From: Glandiceps talaboti
Lineage: Eukaryota; Hemichordata; Enteropneusta; Spengelidae
Direction: 5' to 3'
Assembly (NCBI RefSeq): GCF_964340395.1
Contig: NC_135555.1
Coordinates: forward strand, 3,580,001-3,644,000
Length of the DNA stretch: 64,000 nt
Shown here: piece after piece, positions 11,238-22,575 of the stretch
Layout of the letters: each line of letters starts with the position of its first letter
How positions within the stretch are numbered: the stretch's first letter is position 1
The notes under the pieces: model-generated
Databases searched by the model: none
Told to the model about the DNA's origin: nothing
Seen by the model: only the letters and a program-made list of their open reading frames with translations
Position numbers and translations under genes: made by a program

Positions 11238-14200
11238 ATGGGTGATTTTCGTGTACATCTTGTTCGATTCTTCAACTTTACACCGAAAGCTATTCATTGT
11301 CTGGCCCATGAAGAGAGCAGTAATAGATTGGCTGTGTCAAGATCAGATGGATCAATAGAGATATGGAGTATTAATGATAACTGGTATCATGAGAAGGTTT
11401 GTTACATTACATACATAAGAAAGTTGTGGTGGTGGTGGTGATGGTGGTGGTGGTGGAGGGGGGAGGGGGAGAATGCAAGGTGCTTGTGAATTTGTTACAT
11501 TACAGAGATCTATATATGTATGAGGCCTTCCAGTCGATGTAAACGAAAAAGTTTGACATGTCTTGATCAATAACTTTGTTGAAACCCAACAAAACTCTAA
11601 TCAATTCAAATACCCAATCAAACTTGTAGTATTGCCAGCACAATATGACATTTTAGCGCTATGTGTGTGTTCTCATTTCAGACTATCCCAGGATGTGCCA
11701 GCAGGTCTGTTGAAGCTTTACTCTGGGTTAATTCAAGATTATTCTCAGCTGGTCTCCATGGCGATATAACAGAGTATGATTTAAAGAAAATAGCACCAAA
11801 GGTAAATCTTAGAAAAGTGAAATTTCAGACATTCTGTTACGTAAATGATCTCATGGATATTTTGTTTCTGTGGATGTGTGTGCTCACCTTTCTTTACCCA
11901 GCTAGAAGTATGTATGTCAATCCAATAATTGAATATATGTGTTTGTTTCCATGCCAGAATTATCATGTTTATTAATCTATCATTTCCAATTTGATTTGAT
12001 GACAGGTTTCCATAGATTCTATTGGTGGTGCAGTATGGTGTATGACAGTCAACAAGTCTAAAACACATATTGCTGTAAGTAGGTTACAAGTATTTAAAAT
12101 GACCAAATATTTTAACTTAGTAGAATTAGAAATTGATACTGGATGCCGCTAGATATAGATAGTAGAAATAAAGTTATCTTGCACTGATGACGTTTGAGTG
12201 ATTCAGACGAACGCTACATTGTCCCTTCAAATTAGTGTAACTTGTTTAATATTGACTAAGTTCCCATTATGGTTAGGCCCTCAACAAAGATACCCTATAA
12301 AGGCATAAGATCAAATTGATGTTTCTCTGTAATTGTAGGTGACTCTCCAGAACATACATTTTATGAAATGTCTCTATTTCCTGGAGTGAACTTATACAAC
12401 TAGCTGCTTTAGTCAAAAGTAGACAAATAAAATCCAGAGATAATTTAGCAAAGTCAGAAAAACTATTAGGTAGTCTTAACCTTTCAATAATACTGCAAAG
12501 GGAAGGCATTACAAAATGAAAAGTTTGTCTTTTTTTCACTATTTTTCTACCATTTCACACTTTTTTTTCACTATTTTTCTACCATTTTCTCTACAGGCAG
12601 GAATGGAAGATGGTTGTATCAGATTATTTGAAATAACAGACACTGGTTTGATGTTTGATAGAGCGTTAAATAAACAAGATACCAGGATTTTGTCGATTGC
12701 CTGGCATGATGCAGAAGATATTATAGTCTCAGGATCTATTGATAATATCAGAATATGGAATGTACACACAGGTAAGAAATGCAGTGGTGTTACTTTATAC
12801 TGTACAGGTGGTGGAAGTTGTTCAAAACTGTAACTAATTAGATAATATTTTTCATTGTGAAGCCAAGGAAACCAAAAGAAATCAATTGTCATGAGTATTT
12901 CCGGCAGAGTGAAGGAAAATACATGTATATTGAAATAATATAATTATACCCCCCTGCAAGCATAATTTATGAAAAATCATGGAAAAGGATGTGTGATTTT
13001 GAACGTTTTAAAACATTTTGATTCCTATGTCAAGCACTGTAGAACTATAGATGTGATGATGTAGAAATGACCAGGGTACAAATTCAATTTATTGTGTTTG
13101 AACGTGTGAGTATAATGTCCATTGTTGAAAAACAATCTCATTGACTGAATGCTTGTGAGATCTGCCATGAGACAAAAAACGGCTTATTAAGTTATTGTGG
13201 GAGGGGGAGTTGGAAACAGGAGTGTCAGAATGTGAAGAAAGTGGGAGGGAAATAGGGTAGAGGGGAATGGGTAGATTGAAGGGATAGGAGACAGGAATAA
13301 GAAGGCACATAATCTTGTGAAAAATTTAATCACCTATATGTTCATTAGAACTGATGGCATAGATGTAATGATGTAGAAATTCAATTTATTGTGTTTGAAC
13401 ATGTGAGGTATAATGCCCATTGTTGAAAAATAATCTCATTAATAATTACATTGATTGAAATAACTTTGCACCTGTAGAGTAGAGGGGGATGGGTAGATTG
13501 AAGTGGTAGGAGACAGGGATAAGAAATGTAAGATACACTGTGTTGCTCCACCCTCACCGACCTCCTCTCTCTGAGAGGGGTTGACTAATGTGTGAGGGCG
13601 CCCCATCACAGGATACCTTACAGACTACTTCACGGCACTATTGCAGAAAAGTCATTCAGCACTAAATATCATTATGTAACAGATGTTTTCCTTAGATTGA
13701 AAAGCAATTTTGTCCCAAAAAATCAGTGTTTTTTTCGCAATTTATTAAAGGTCATGTAACACAGAGGATAACCTTAGACAGAGAGCATAACAAGAAGAAA
13801 GAGACAATTGTATGGAGTGTAGCCATCACCAAAGATTTCACCATCATCAGCTCAGACTCAGCTGGTAAAGTCAGGTTTTGGGATGCAAGACATGGAACTT
13901 TATTGAAGGTAGAAAGTCAATCTTTACTTATATGACAGAATAATTTGGAGAGCCTTAGTTCCACAAATATTTGTCTTTATCAAAGAAAATAAGTAGACTT
14001 AAAGGTCTAGGTTTCAATACCAGGCCCTCATATTAGCGTTACCTTAGCAGTGGATCCATAAGGATTACATAGGATTATTCTTTCGTCCTGAGCCAAATTT
14101 TTCTAAAGCTCTGTCAGACAACTTTTTTTCACACCTAATTTTGATCCTAATCTGAACTTTTCAAAAGGGAGTCTTTCAATAAGTTTTTTGAGAATTTCAA

Positions 14201-16961
14201 TTTACAAGTTTATTGGAAACTTTTAGAAGTCATATAATGTGGACTTGTCAGTAATTGTGTACAGTCACCAAAGAGGAAAGATTTGTCACATTATGTGCTA
14301 CTTCACTTTTACAAATAAGAATGTTTTTACCGCAGAGCTTTTATAGCCATAAAGCTGACGTACTGACGTTGTGTGTTAACAAAGAGGAAGACACCGTGTA
14401 CGCTGCTGGAGTTGATCCCAAAATTTCAACATTCCAGTATGTCAGTGTGTCAGGGAAAGATGATAACAAGACGTGGGTACAATCTAAAGTGATTGAAAAA
14501 GCTCACACACATGATATCAGAGCCTTGGCTGTTACAGAACATTTTGTTATATCTGGAGGTAAGCGTTAATGAATACTGCCCTCTAGTGGCAACAAATACC
14601 ACAAAAGTGACAATTTGTATCTACCTCCATGAGTACGTTTGGGTGTACTATTATTGACATGAGAGCTGCCAAGGGCAGCCTTCCAGTCCTGTCCATATTA
14701 TGTTCTTATACAGGTCTCCCAAACACAGGAGAACATTGCCTAATAATGAGCATTCGGTACATCTCTTATCACAGATGCAATGTCTGCCATCTTGTTTTTG
14801 TCCACTCCAATGAGTTGGAGTGTGTTCTCTGTTCAAGAACAAGTGTATTATTCTCCATTGTGAAACATACACAGGGTTCTTTGGTGTTCCTGAAGGTTGT
14901 TCTCAGGTCAAGAGTAGAGACCTCAAATCCAACCCATAGGTTGCAAAAGAACCTCTTCTAGTTTAAAAACAGAGATAGTTCTTCTTTTGTGATCTGGTTT
15001 GACAAGGACATTATAGAGGAATATGATGAATCACTTGACGTATTCGTTGTCACACTATCATATCAATGCTATCTATTTTTTTCATTCTTCATGAGTGCAG
15101 CATGTGTTTGGAAAAGTAATTTGCATGACCAAACACCATGTTATATATATTGTACAGCATTGTTGTCATAAGACCTGTAGAATATGACAATTGACCTTTG
15201 ACCTTACATTGCCAAGTCAAGATTTTAAAAAAAATGGAGGAAATATTTCAAATAAATGGTAATTCTTTTGGTGACTTTATCAAATGTGCAAATACATTTC
15301 TACTTTATCAATATATGTATGATAAATTACATTCTATCAAGCTTATATTGGAATTGATATTTTCTAGTCATACTGTCATTCTCTAGAATATAATTCTTCC
15401 TGATTCTATTCTTTATTTCATTCTAGGTGTGGACACATTTTTAGTAGCAAATCCAAAGTTTTCCAAAAAGGTAGCAACATCCAAGGTGAAATCTTTTGAA
15501 CAGAAAACATGGAAATTACTTTCTTATCCTCATCATGTAAGTAAACAATATTTTACCAATATTTTGCCAAAAAACAGGGTCCAGCTCTGAGAGGGTACTT
15601 GAATTGGCTCCTTCCATCTGTCTGTCTGTATGTCTGTCTGTGCACAGCCATTCTAAGCTATGTATATGCTGATTTCATTCAAACTTGGTGCAAATGTGAC
15701 ATACTGAGGTAGACATAAGCACATAATGCTTGCTTCCATAATGTGCGTAATATCTTAAGAACCAGAGATGTAAATGTCTCCTCCCTGTAACTGGTTTCAA
15801 GTTGAATGATTTCTACCCAGAATACAATTGTGTATTTCAATTTCATTATTTTTACTCCACAGAAACAACTAGTACATATAGCAGCAGATGCCGAAATCAT
15901 GATGTTTCAGTTTACAAAATATCTTGAATTTTGGAAACTTGGTGCTTCTACAATTACAGGTGAGAGGAATAATTTTTATGAAGGTGCCCATTCACAAATT
16001 TTAATCTCATTTTGTTTTCTTTTTCTCCACATTAAGCACTTTGTACTTTAGATTTACCATGCAATGTGTCATAAAAGCCCCAGTAGTTGTAACTTTTCAC
16101 TGTTTATCACCACTTTTTTCATCCTGTGAAAAATACACAAAAACTTTACACGAAATCGTTCAGGCTTTGTTGTGGTAAGACATGAGTATATGTTAGGTCA
16201 GGGAGTCAGTGTGGGTAGCAAAGTTGGTAGTGCACCCATGTAGTGTTCAAAAGACCCTGAGTTTAAGTCTTACCCCAGCTACACTAGTCTTCACAGTATT
16301 CTACATTATTAGCTGCATTACCTCTTTGCTAATCACTGACAGTACTATGTGCATGTACACTGGCTTGATGTCCATTTGTAAATACTTATGAATCAAGTAC
16401 AAATCCAATTACTTATACCTGCCAGCAAATTGTGAATTTGTGAGGTGGTTGTTGGGTCCAATCTCTTTGCAGTCATACCTGCATCAATGATGACACCAAC
16501 ATAAGTAATTAAAAAAGATGAACAAAAATTGTGAGAAATATAATTTCAGTTTCAGCTACTTGGCCATTAAAATACGTTGAGCTTTAAATTTAAGCTGTTT
16601 TATATGATTTATTTACAACAAAAGAGCATCGTGTGTATGTAATTAGACTTGACATGATATACTAATGTTGTACCTGGTTCAATATTTATTACAGAAGGAA
16701 AAGATGGTGAAGTGCTTCCACTTGTTAGCAACCCAGTCAAATTACTACAGTTACAAGCTAAAGTAAGTTTACAGAAAATAATAGTGTGATACCATTTGAA
16801 ATGGAGAGTATCATCACCCCCCCTCACCCCTCGCCTCCCCCCCCCCCCCCAAAAAAAAAGTGTTTTATAGGCTACATGTAGTAAAGGGAATGTATTCATG
16901 GAGAATAGTCCATGGAGAGATGTAAAGTTCAATTTTTTGTGAAATTTGGAGTGTCGAACAC

Positions 16962-17026
<65 letters not shown>

Positions 17027-20000
17027 TCACACACACAGACACACACTCACACACAGACACACTCACACACAGACACACATACATACACAGACATTCACAC
17101 AAACAGACAGTCAGACAGACACACACACAGACAGACACATACACGCACACACACAGGCAGACACACACACACACACACACATAAAAACTATGATCAGGAG
17201 TGTTGTATGGTGTAAGACAAGTGGTAGAGAAAATTTTGTGATTGAATTTCCAAAAATCAGTTTACTTTGTGAATTAATTCATGTTTACTTGTGACTTTTG
17301 ATGGCTCACATTAGAGGGATGTGGAAACACTTCAGTGGGAGTTGATCAGTACAACAAGTGTGAAAGAAAGTAAGGCCATACATTCTTCAAATTTTAATCC
17401 ATTTCATGTTCTTTGTGATTTCTTGTAGGGAACAGATCATATTGTGTGCAGTGCAATCAGTAAATGTGGTTGTTGGGTTGCATACTCAGATGCCAACAAA
17501 GTCAGAATGTATAATATCACCATGGAAACACTTTCAGTGTCAAAGGTATGCTGTATTATAGTTTATCCGTAATGTCCTAACCACTTTAACTGGAATGTTG
17601 AAATTTTGCATTAACATATCACAAACACTACTAGTACTAGTTTCTCTCTTCCATAACTGAATGTATTGAATTCAAAAAGAGAAGTTTTGTTACAGATAGT
17701 ATCGTTAATTCACTTGTATACTAACTATATCAATCTTTCTAAAGTTTGAAACAAGAAGAAATAGAAAGTAAATGAAATATTTTATTACCAAATATTTAGG
17801 CTTAGAATATGCTAAATATGAAAAAGGTAAAACACACGTTTTAAGGAAATAATAATCAGACCATGAGTGGAGACAATTTATACTTCATCAAATAACTTTC
17901 ATTGACTGACAGAATGTTAGCGCTTCGACTATCCAAAATTTTGGTAATAGAATTCGAAAATTGAATTCCAATATTGAGTGCCCTAGATAACACATTAGGT
18001 TTTATTTTCTAACAGAATTTTGAAATAAATGTCACAGCTCAAGCATTGTTACCATAATGTCATTATAATTTGTCACCACAGGTTCCTGGTGTACCGGTAG
18101 ATCTCAACGCAGCACATTGTATGGTATTTACAGCAGATAGCAGTAGGTTACTCGTAGCAACCAATCAGTGTACAATACAAGTTGTACAGGTTGACAGTTT
18201 ACAGCCATCTGTGTTACATACGTTCCATGCCATGCAGGAACCAATACATCTACTATCAGTGTCAAGTGATGGTCACTGGTTAGCTGCTGGTAACCATGGT
18301 AACCACATCAATGTTTACAACATACAGGACTACAAGGTAAGGGCCGATGTGAGATTAAGGATGTGAAAAACTGGTTTGGCATTGATGTTTAAACAATTGG
18401 TTATGTGTAACAGAGAGATTCTATGGAGTCCCTATGTCTCAAGTGATAAGACTGTATTGTTAATATTTCATGACTATGGTATTCAAACATCAGTATTTAA
18501 ACCCACAGTCAGTGTGTCTATAACTTTCTTTTAACAATATTTTTACCAGATAGCACCCCTTAGAATTGCCTAATTTTACATTTCTTATCACTGTTATTAG
18601 TATGCCAAACTCAAAAGTACAGCGTGTCCAGCATGTTATACACATGAACTTGAAAGTGTTTTTGCTAAGGTTGGGGAACCCTGGCAACAGAATGATGGAA
18701 AGGGGTAAAAGTTGGATAGTTTCCCATACAGTCTACCATAATTTTGTTTAGGAACCCTGGTAAAATTGTTGGGAAACCCCGCTTAAACAAAAACACTGAT
18801 TTGTTACATAGGTTGTCCTGGAGGCAGCTTCTCTCCCTGTCATTCAAATAAATCATATGTTATCAGATACTTGCAACTTTGTTTTCTAAAGTTTTCAAAT
18901 AATAATTGAATACACAGTTAGTTTTGACACAGTAGCCTAGCCCATGTCCACCTAGTGTTGGCTAGACATTTAGTCTACCATTAATAAAGTGAACAGTGTT
19001 TGTTTAACCGTAATCTGTCTCTTTGGATTTCAGCTTCACTGCAGTCTTCCTACTCTTTCACATCAACCAAGTGCACTAGCTTTCAATCCACACAACTCTC
19101 TCCTGGTAGCTGCATATTGTAATCAAAAGGTAGGTTGACTTGGGTAGTAATGGATCAGTTAATTACAGACACATACAGTCAGACAGACAGACAGACAGAC
19201 AACATCAATCGTGTAAGCATGAACAGTTCATGTTACAGTAATTGTACGGTAAAATCCTGAAGTTAACCCAATTTGTAAAAAAGGAACATAAATTTTTCTC
19301 TGACATCATCAATCTCATTTTGTCCTTATTTGCATCCAGATTGTTGAGTATGACATCATCAAGAAAGAATATACTCACTGGAGTAAACGTGGCAAACACA
19401 AACTAACAAAGAGAGCAAGATATGACACAGTGTGTAAGATCACATTCAGTGCAAGTAATCCAGATCTAGTGTTTCTCCAAGATGTGGAGTTGTTTGCAAT
19501 CCTAGATAAACGTCAATATATGCAGAACTCTGTTAAGGTAAGCATTCACATAACAACCTCTATCCTACCAGGTCCCCATTTCTACAGCTGGTTGACAGCA
19601 AATTCATTGTTCAATCAAATCTTGCCCAATGACTTAAGCTGTTCAAAAACAAATGGCTGTGGTAAGGCTGAAACCAACAACTTGCAGATTCCAAGCTTAC
19701 CACTGTAACCCTGATACCTCATATGAGATTGAAAATGAAACTGTGTAGTTGTATTGCTGTAGTTGTGATGGCAGAGAGAATATATAGACAAAGACTAGCA
19801 AATATTATCATGAATTATGCTGAAAAGTATGTTTCATAAAATGTCTTTATTTTTTTATTTTCAGGATGGCAAACCAAAAGACAGTAATCAGACACAGTCC
19901 AGTACAGAAGATAAAACAAATGAACAGACTAAATCAGTTGTAATCTGCCTGAAATACAAAGTAAGATTAACATTTTTGTCATGTGCAACTTATCCATAAG

Positions 20001-21076
20001 GTCAAATAAAAAAATGATGTGTTTCCAACCGACCCCAACCCTAAATATTTGTTTAAACATTAAAAAAAAAAGATGAGCAGTTCTTAGTCTTCTTGACCTT
20101 CATGTATATCTATATTTGTACACATTTCAACTATTTTCTTTCTCCAGTGATGTTTGTGATACTGAAAATTATTGCCCGGGTTAGTTGTTCGTGTTCTCCA
20201 TTGATTTGCATTGGAAGTGATACTGGGTTTATGATAACATGCCTCTCTATATATATATATCATGTATATATCTTAGATAAGTTATTCAGAATACTTACCT
20301 GCTACTAGGCTAGTGAAGATGTAGGAGAAAAATCACTCATCAAGGTTGAAAATTTTTGAAGGTTACTCTCATATGATAGTGACAACCTAACAAGATGAAA
20401 CACCCAAACAACAAAAACCAATGAATTATTTCTGATCATATCAATGTTTACTCAGCATAACAAAAAACTATTACAACTGCAATATTTGTATTAGTGTCTT
20501 TGGATCAGCATGTTATCTGCCTTCCTCTCAATATGCAGGTTACAATTAAATCTTCACTTCCAAACACCTACATTTGGACAGTACTAGAATAATATTATTT
20601 CCTACACAGTAAGATGCTGTAGTCCAACTTGTGTATAATTGATCTGACAGGTTTTATTTCAACAATAAAAGCAAATTTGGAAATGGCTTCTGCTTTCGAT
20701 TACATTTGAAAAACTGGCATCAATTTTTGCACCACATATTCATCTGTCCTGTTAAATATTTGTGTAGAGCCATCAGTATTTCAGTCAAAATATGTAACAT
20801 TTTCAGTTGACCCTTGACCTCGAGATCTGAACAACTGTTCCTAGAGGGCGCTGTTTTGTTATAATGATGAAGCTATACAGGATCATACCATTCCCTGTGC
20901 CATTTCCAATTTTGCTGGAGCACCATCTCAATTCATTTTCATGTTCTTATTTCTTACAGCCTCTACTTTTTATGGATACACTGAAAGACAATTACCTTGT
21001 AGCAGTTCAACGACCTCTCAATATGATCACAGAAACCTTACCAGGGAGTCTCCGCCAGAAGAAATTTGGAACATAA
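11238..21076 (+). CDS. UTP4: UTP4 / cirhin, U3 snoRNP-associated WD40 protein
   Basis: UTP4 belongs to the t-UTP (UtpA) part of the small-subunit processome in the nucleolus, acting in pre-18S rRNA transcription and early processing. A non-coding exon ends at 10557 and the next starts at 11199. Coding exons are 11238-11396, 11682-11801, 12006-12074, 12597-12771, 13751-13908, 14336-14558, 15427-15536, 15863-15959, 16695-16762, 17429-17545, 18082-18336, 19034-19129, 19340-19537, 19865-19960 and 20960-21076. All have AG/GT borders and consistent phase, giving 685 aa (human 686). Matches include MGDFRVH-VRFFNF at the start, RLAVSRSDGSIEI, RSVEALLW, RLFSAGLHGDI, RILSIAWH, SSDSAGKVRFWD, THDIRALAV, LEFWKLG, the Lys-rich loop in 19340-19537 and the C-terminal PLLFMDTL-LVAVQRPL-KKFGT. 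Two tandem WD40 propellers are expected for this family. The frame is intact throughout. Confidence 0.96.
11417..11470 (+). repeat. (TGG)n / G-rich simple repeat in UTP4 intron
   Basis: GGT/TGG triplets followed by a G-rich stretch just downstream of the first coding exon's 5' splice site. It could form G-quadruplexes in the nascent RNA, but this is only base composition. Confidence 0.8.
12530..12596 (+). repeat. Duplicated polypyrimidine tract before a UTP4 exon
   Basis: The stretch TTTTTTCACTATTTTTCTAC is present twice in tandem directly before the 3' splice site at 12596. The second copy is the functional pyrimidine tract. Confidence 0.75.
13035..13530 (+). repeat. Direct repeat pair within a UTP4 intron
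   Basis: About 13041-13305 and 13357-13527 share long similar segments, including AATTCAATTTATTGTGTTTG and ATGGGTAGATTGAAG, in the same order. This is an imperfect local duplication with indels. Confidence 0.7.
13521..13627. mobile_element. TAG-end foldback MITE, degraded copy
   Basis: Shares the CCACCCTCACC...GTGTGAGGGCGCCCC...TTACAGACTA layout with the copies at 23696 and 52850. The right end (CAGACTA) is clear; the left end is worn and the target duplication is not readable. The two halves are inverted repeats of each other, so a short hairpin can form. It lies in a UTP4 intron. Confidence 0.65.
13998..14200 (+). repeat. Interspersed repeat, member A
   Basis: Similar along its length to 46852-47042, including CCATAAGGATTACATAGG and CTGTCAGACAACT. 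The left part contains GGTTTCAATACC, which resembles a worn RNA polymerase III B box, so a SINE origin is possible but unproven. Confidence 0.7.
14576..14589 (-). promoter_or_regulatory. CTCF-like core motif
   Basis: The minus strand reads CCACTAGAGGGCAG, a full match to CCASYAGRKGGCRS, inside a UTP4 intron just after the 14558 splice donor. Orientation is opposite to the motifs at 7984 and 8878. Confidence 0.4.
15192..15204. promoter_or_regulatory. DR1 nuclear-receptor element
   Basis: TGACCTTTGACCT is a perfect direct repeat of the AGGTCA half-site (minus strand) with one-base spacing, the form bound by HNF4, RXR and COUP-TF type receptors. It is intronic in UTP4, and a 13-base match can occur by chance. 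Confidence 0.3.
16206..16290 (+). mobile_element. Worn tRNA-derived SINE head
   Basis: GTGGGTAGCAAAGTTGGTAG is close to a tRNA A-box region (GTRGCYNAGTTGGTWGAGC), and GAGTTTAAGTC about 45 bp on is a weak B box. The body beyond it is not distinguishable. It lies in a UTP4 intron. Confidence 0.5.
16826..16858 (+). repeat. Poly-C / poly-A run
   Basis: A homopolymeric C run followed by an A run in a UTP4 intron. Length is likely unreliable. Confidence 0.85.
16963..17184 (+). repeat. (AC)n compound microsatellite
   Basis: A long pure AC run passes into interrupted CACACT/CACAGA variants. Open frames on both strands through it are purely repeat-derived (His/Thr or Cys/Val). It lies in the UTP4 intron between 16762 and 17429. 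Confidence 0.95.
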
Positions 21077-21196
21077 CAGTTCTTCCACGTACTTCAGTGT
21101 TGAATTTTATCTGTTGACACTTAAAATTCCAATTTGGATAACATCTTTGATGCTCAGAGCAATTCTCAGTTGAATTGGATTTTAACATCAATCACT

Positions 21197-21225
21197 AATA
21201 AATTTGTTTTAAAATATAGAATAAA
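21197..21225 (+). terminator. UTP4 poly(A) signals
   Basis: AATAAA occurs at 21197-21202 and 21220-21225, about 120-150 bp after the UTP4 stop. The 47-bp satellite starts about 15 bp after the second one, so transcript ends fall at or inside the first satellite units. Confidence 0.65.
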
Positions 21226-21240
21226 GCATAACATAATTTC

Positions 21241-22575
21241 ATAATGGTTCATTGTGTGAATGCCCCTTATCACAGTAAAGAATCTGACTGATGGTTCATT
21301 GTGTGAATGCCCCTTATCACAGTAAAGAATCTGACATGGTTCATTGTGTGAATGCCCCTCATCACAGTAAAGAATCTGACTGATGGTTCATTGTGTGAAT
21401 GCCCCTTATCACAGTAAAGAATCTGACTGATGGTTCATTGTGTGAATGCCCCTTATCACAGTAAAGAATCTGACTGATGGTTCATTGTGTGAATGCCCCT
21501 TATCACAGTAATGAATCTGACTGATGGTTCATTGTGTGAATGCCCCTTATCACAGTAATGAATCTGACTGATGGTTCATTGTGTGAATGCCCCTTATCAC
21601 AGTAAAGAATCTGACTGATGGTTCATTGTGTGAATGCCCCTTATCACAGTAATGAATCTGACTGATGGTTCATTGTATGAATGCCCCTTATCACAGTAAT
21701 GAATCTGACTGATGGTTCATTGTGTGAATGCCCCTTATCACAGTAATGAATCTGACTGATGGTTCATTGTGTGAATGCCCAGTATCACAGTAAAGAATCT
21801 GACTGATGGTTCATTGTGTGAATGCCCCTTATCACAGTAATGAATCTGACTGAGTGATGGTTCATTGTGTGAATGCCCAGTATCACAGTAAAGAATCTGA
21901 CTGATGGTTCATTGTGTGAATGCCCCTTATCACAGTAATGAATCTGACTGATGGTTCATTGTGTGAATGCCCCTTATCACAGTAAAGAATCTGACTGATG
22001 GTTCATTGTATTAATTGCCCCTTATCACAGTAATGAATCTGACTGATGGTTCATTGTGTGAATGCCCATTATCACAGTAAAGAATCTGACTGATGGTTCA
22101 TTGTATTAATTGCCCCTTATCACAGTAAAGAATCTGACATGGTTCATTGTGTGAATGCCCCTTATCACAGTAAAGAATCTGACTGATGGTTCATTGTATT
22201 AATTGCCCCTTATCACAGTAAAGAATCTGACTGATGGTTCATTGTGTGAATACCCCTTATCACAGTAAAGAATCTGACTGATGGTTCATTGTATTAATTG
22301 CCCCTTATCACAGTAATGAATCTGACTGATGGTTCATTGTGAATGCCCCTTATCATAGTAATGAATCTGACTGATGGTTCATTGTGTGAATGCCCTTATC
22401 ACAGTAATGAATCTGACTGATGGTTCATTGTGTGAATGCCCCTTATCACAGTGATGAATCTGACTGATGGTTCATTGTGTGAATGCCCCTTATCACAGTA
22501 ATGAATCTGACTGATGGTTCATTGTGTGAATGCCCCTTATCACAGTAAAGAATCTGACTGACGGTTCATTGTGTG
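21241..22575 (+). repeat. 47-bp satellite array, about 28 units
   Basis: The unit runs GATGGTTCATTGTGTGAATG, CCCCTTATCACAGTAA, then AGAATCTGACT. Units are very similar, with recurring variants: GAATG/TTAATTG, CCCCTT/CCCAGT and AAAG/AATG. Some variants recur in alternating order, suggesting multi-unit amplification. Each unit contains CTTATCA, a GATA-factor motif on the minus strand (TGATAAG). Confidence 0.97.

Noticed and set aside
15010-15110. C/D-box snoRNA in a UTP4 intron (ATGATGA at about 15022)
   Set aside because: No matching D box CTGA and no terminal stem at the expected distance.
16609-17215. Cys/Val- and His/Thr-repeat open frames on both strands
   Set aside because: Produced by the AC microsatellite in a UTP4 intron; no splice or start logic.
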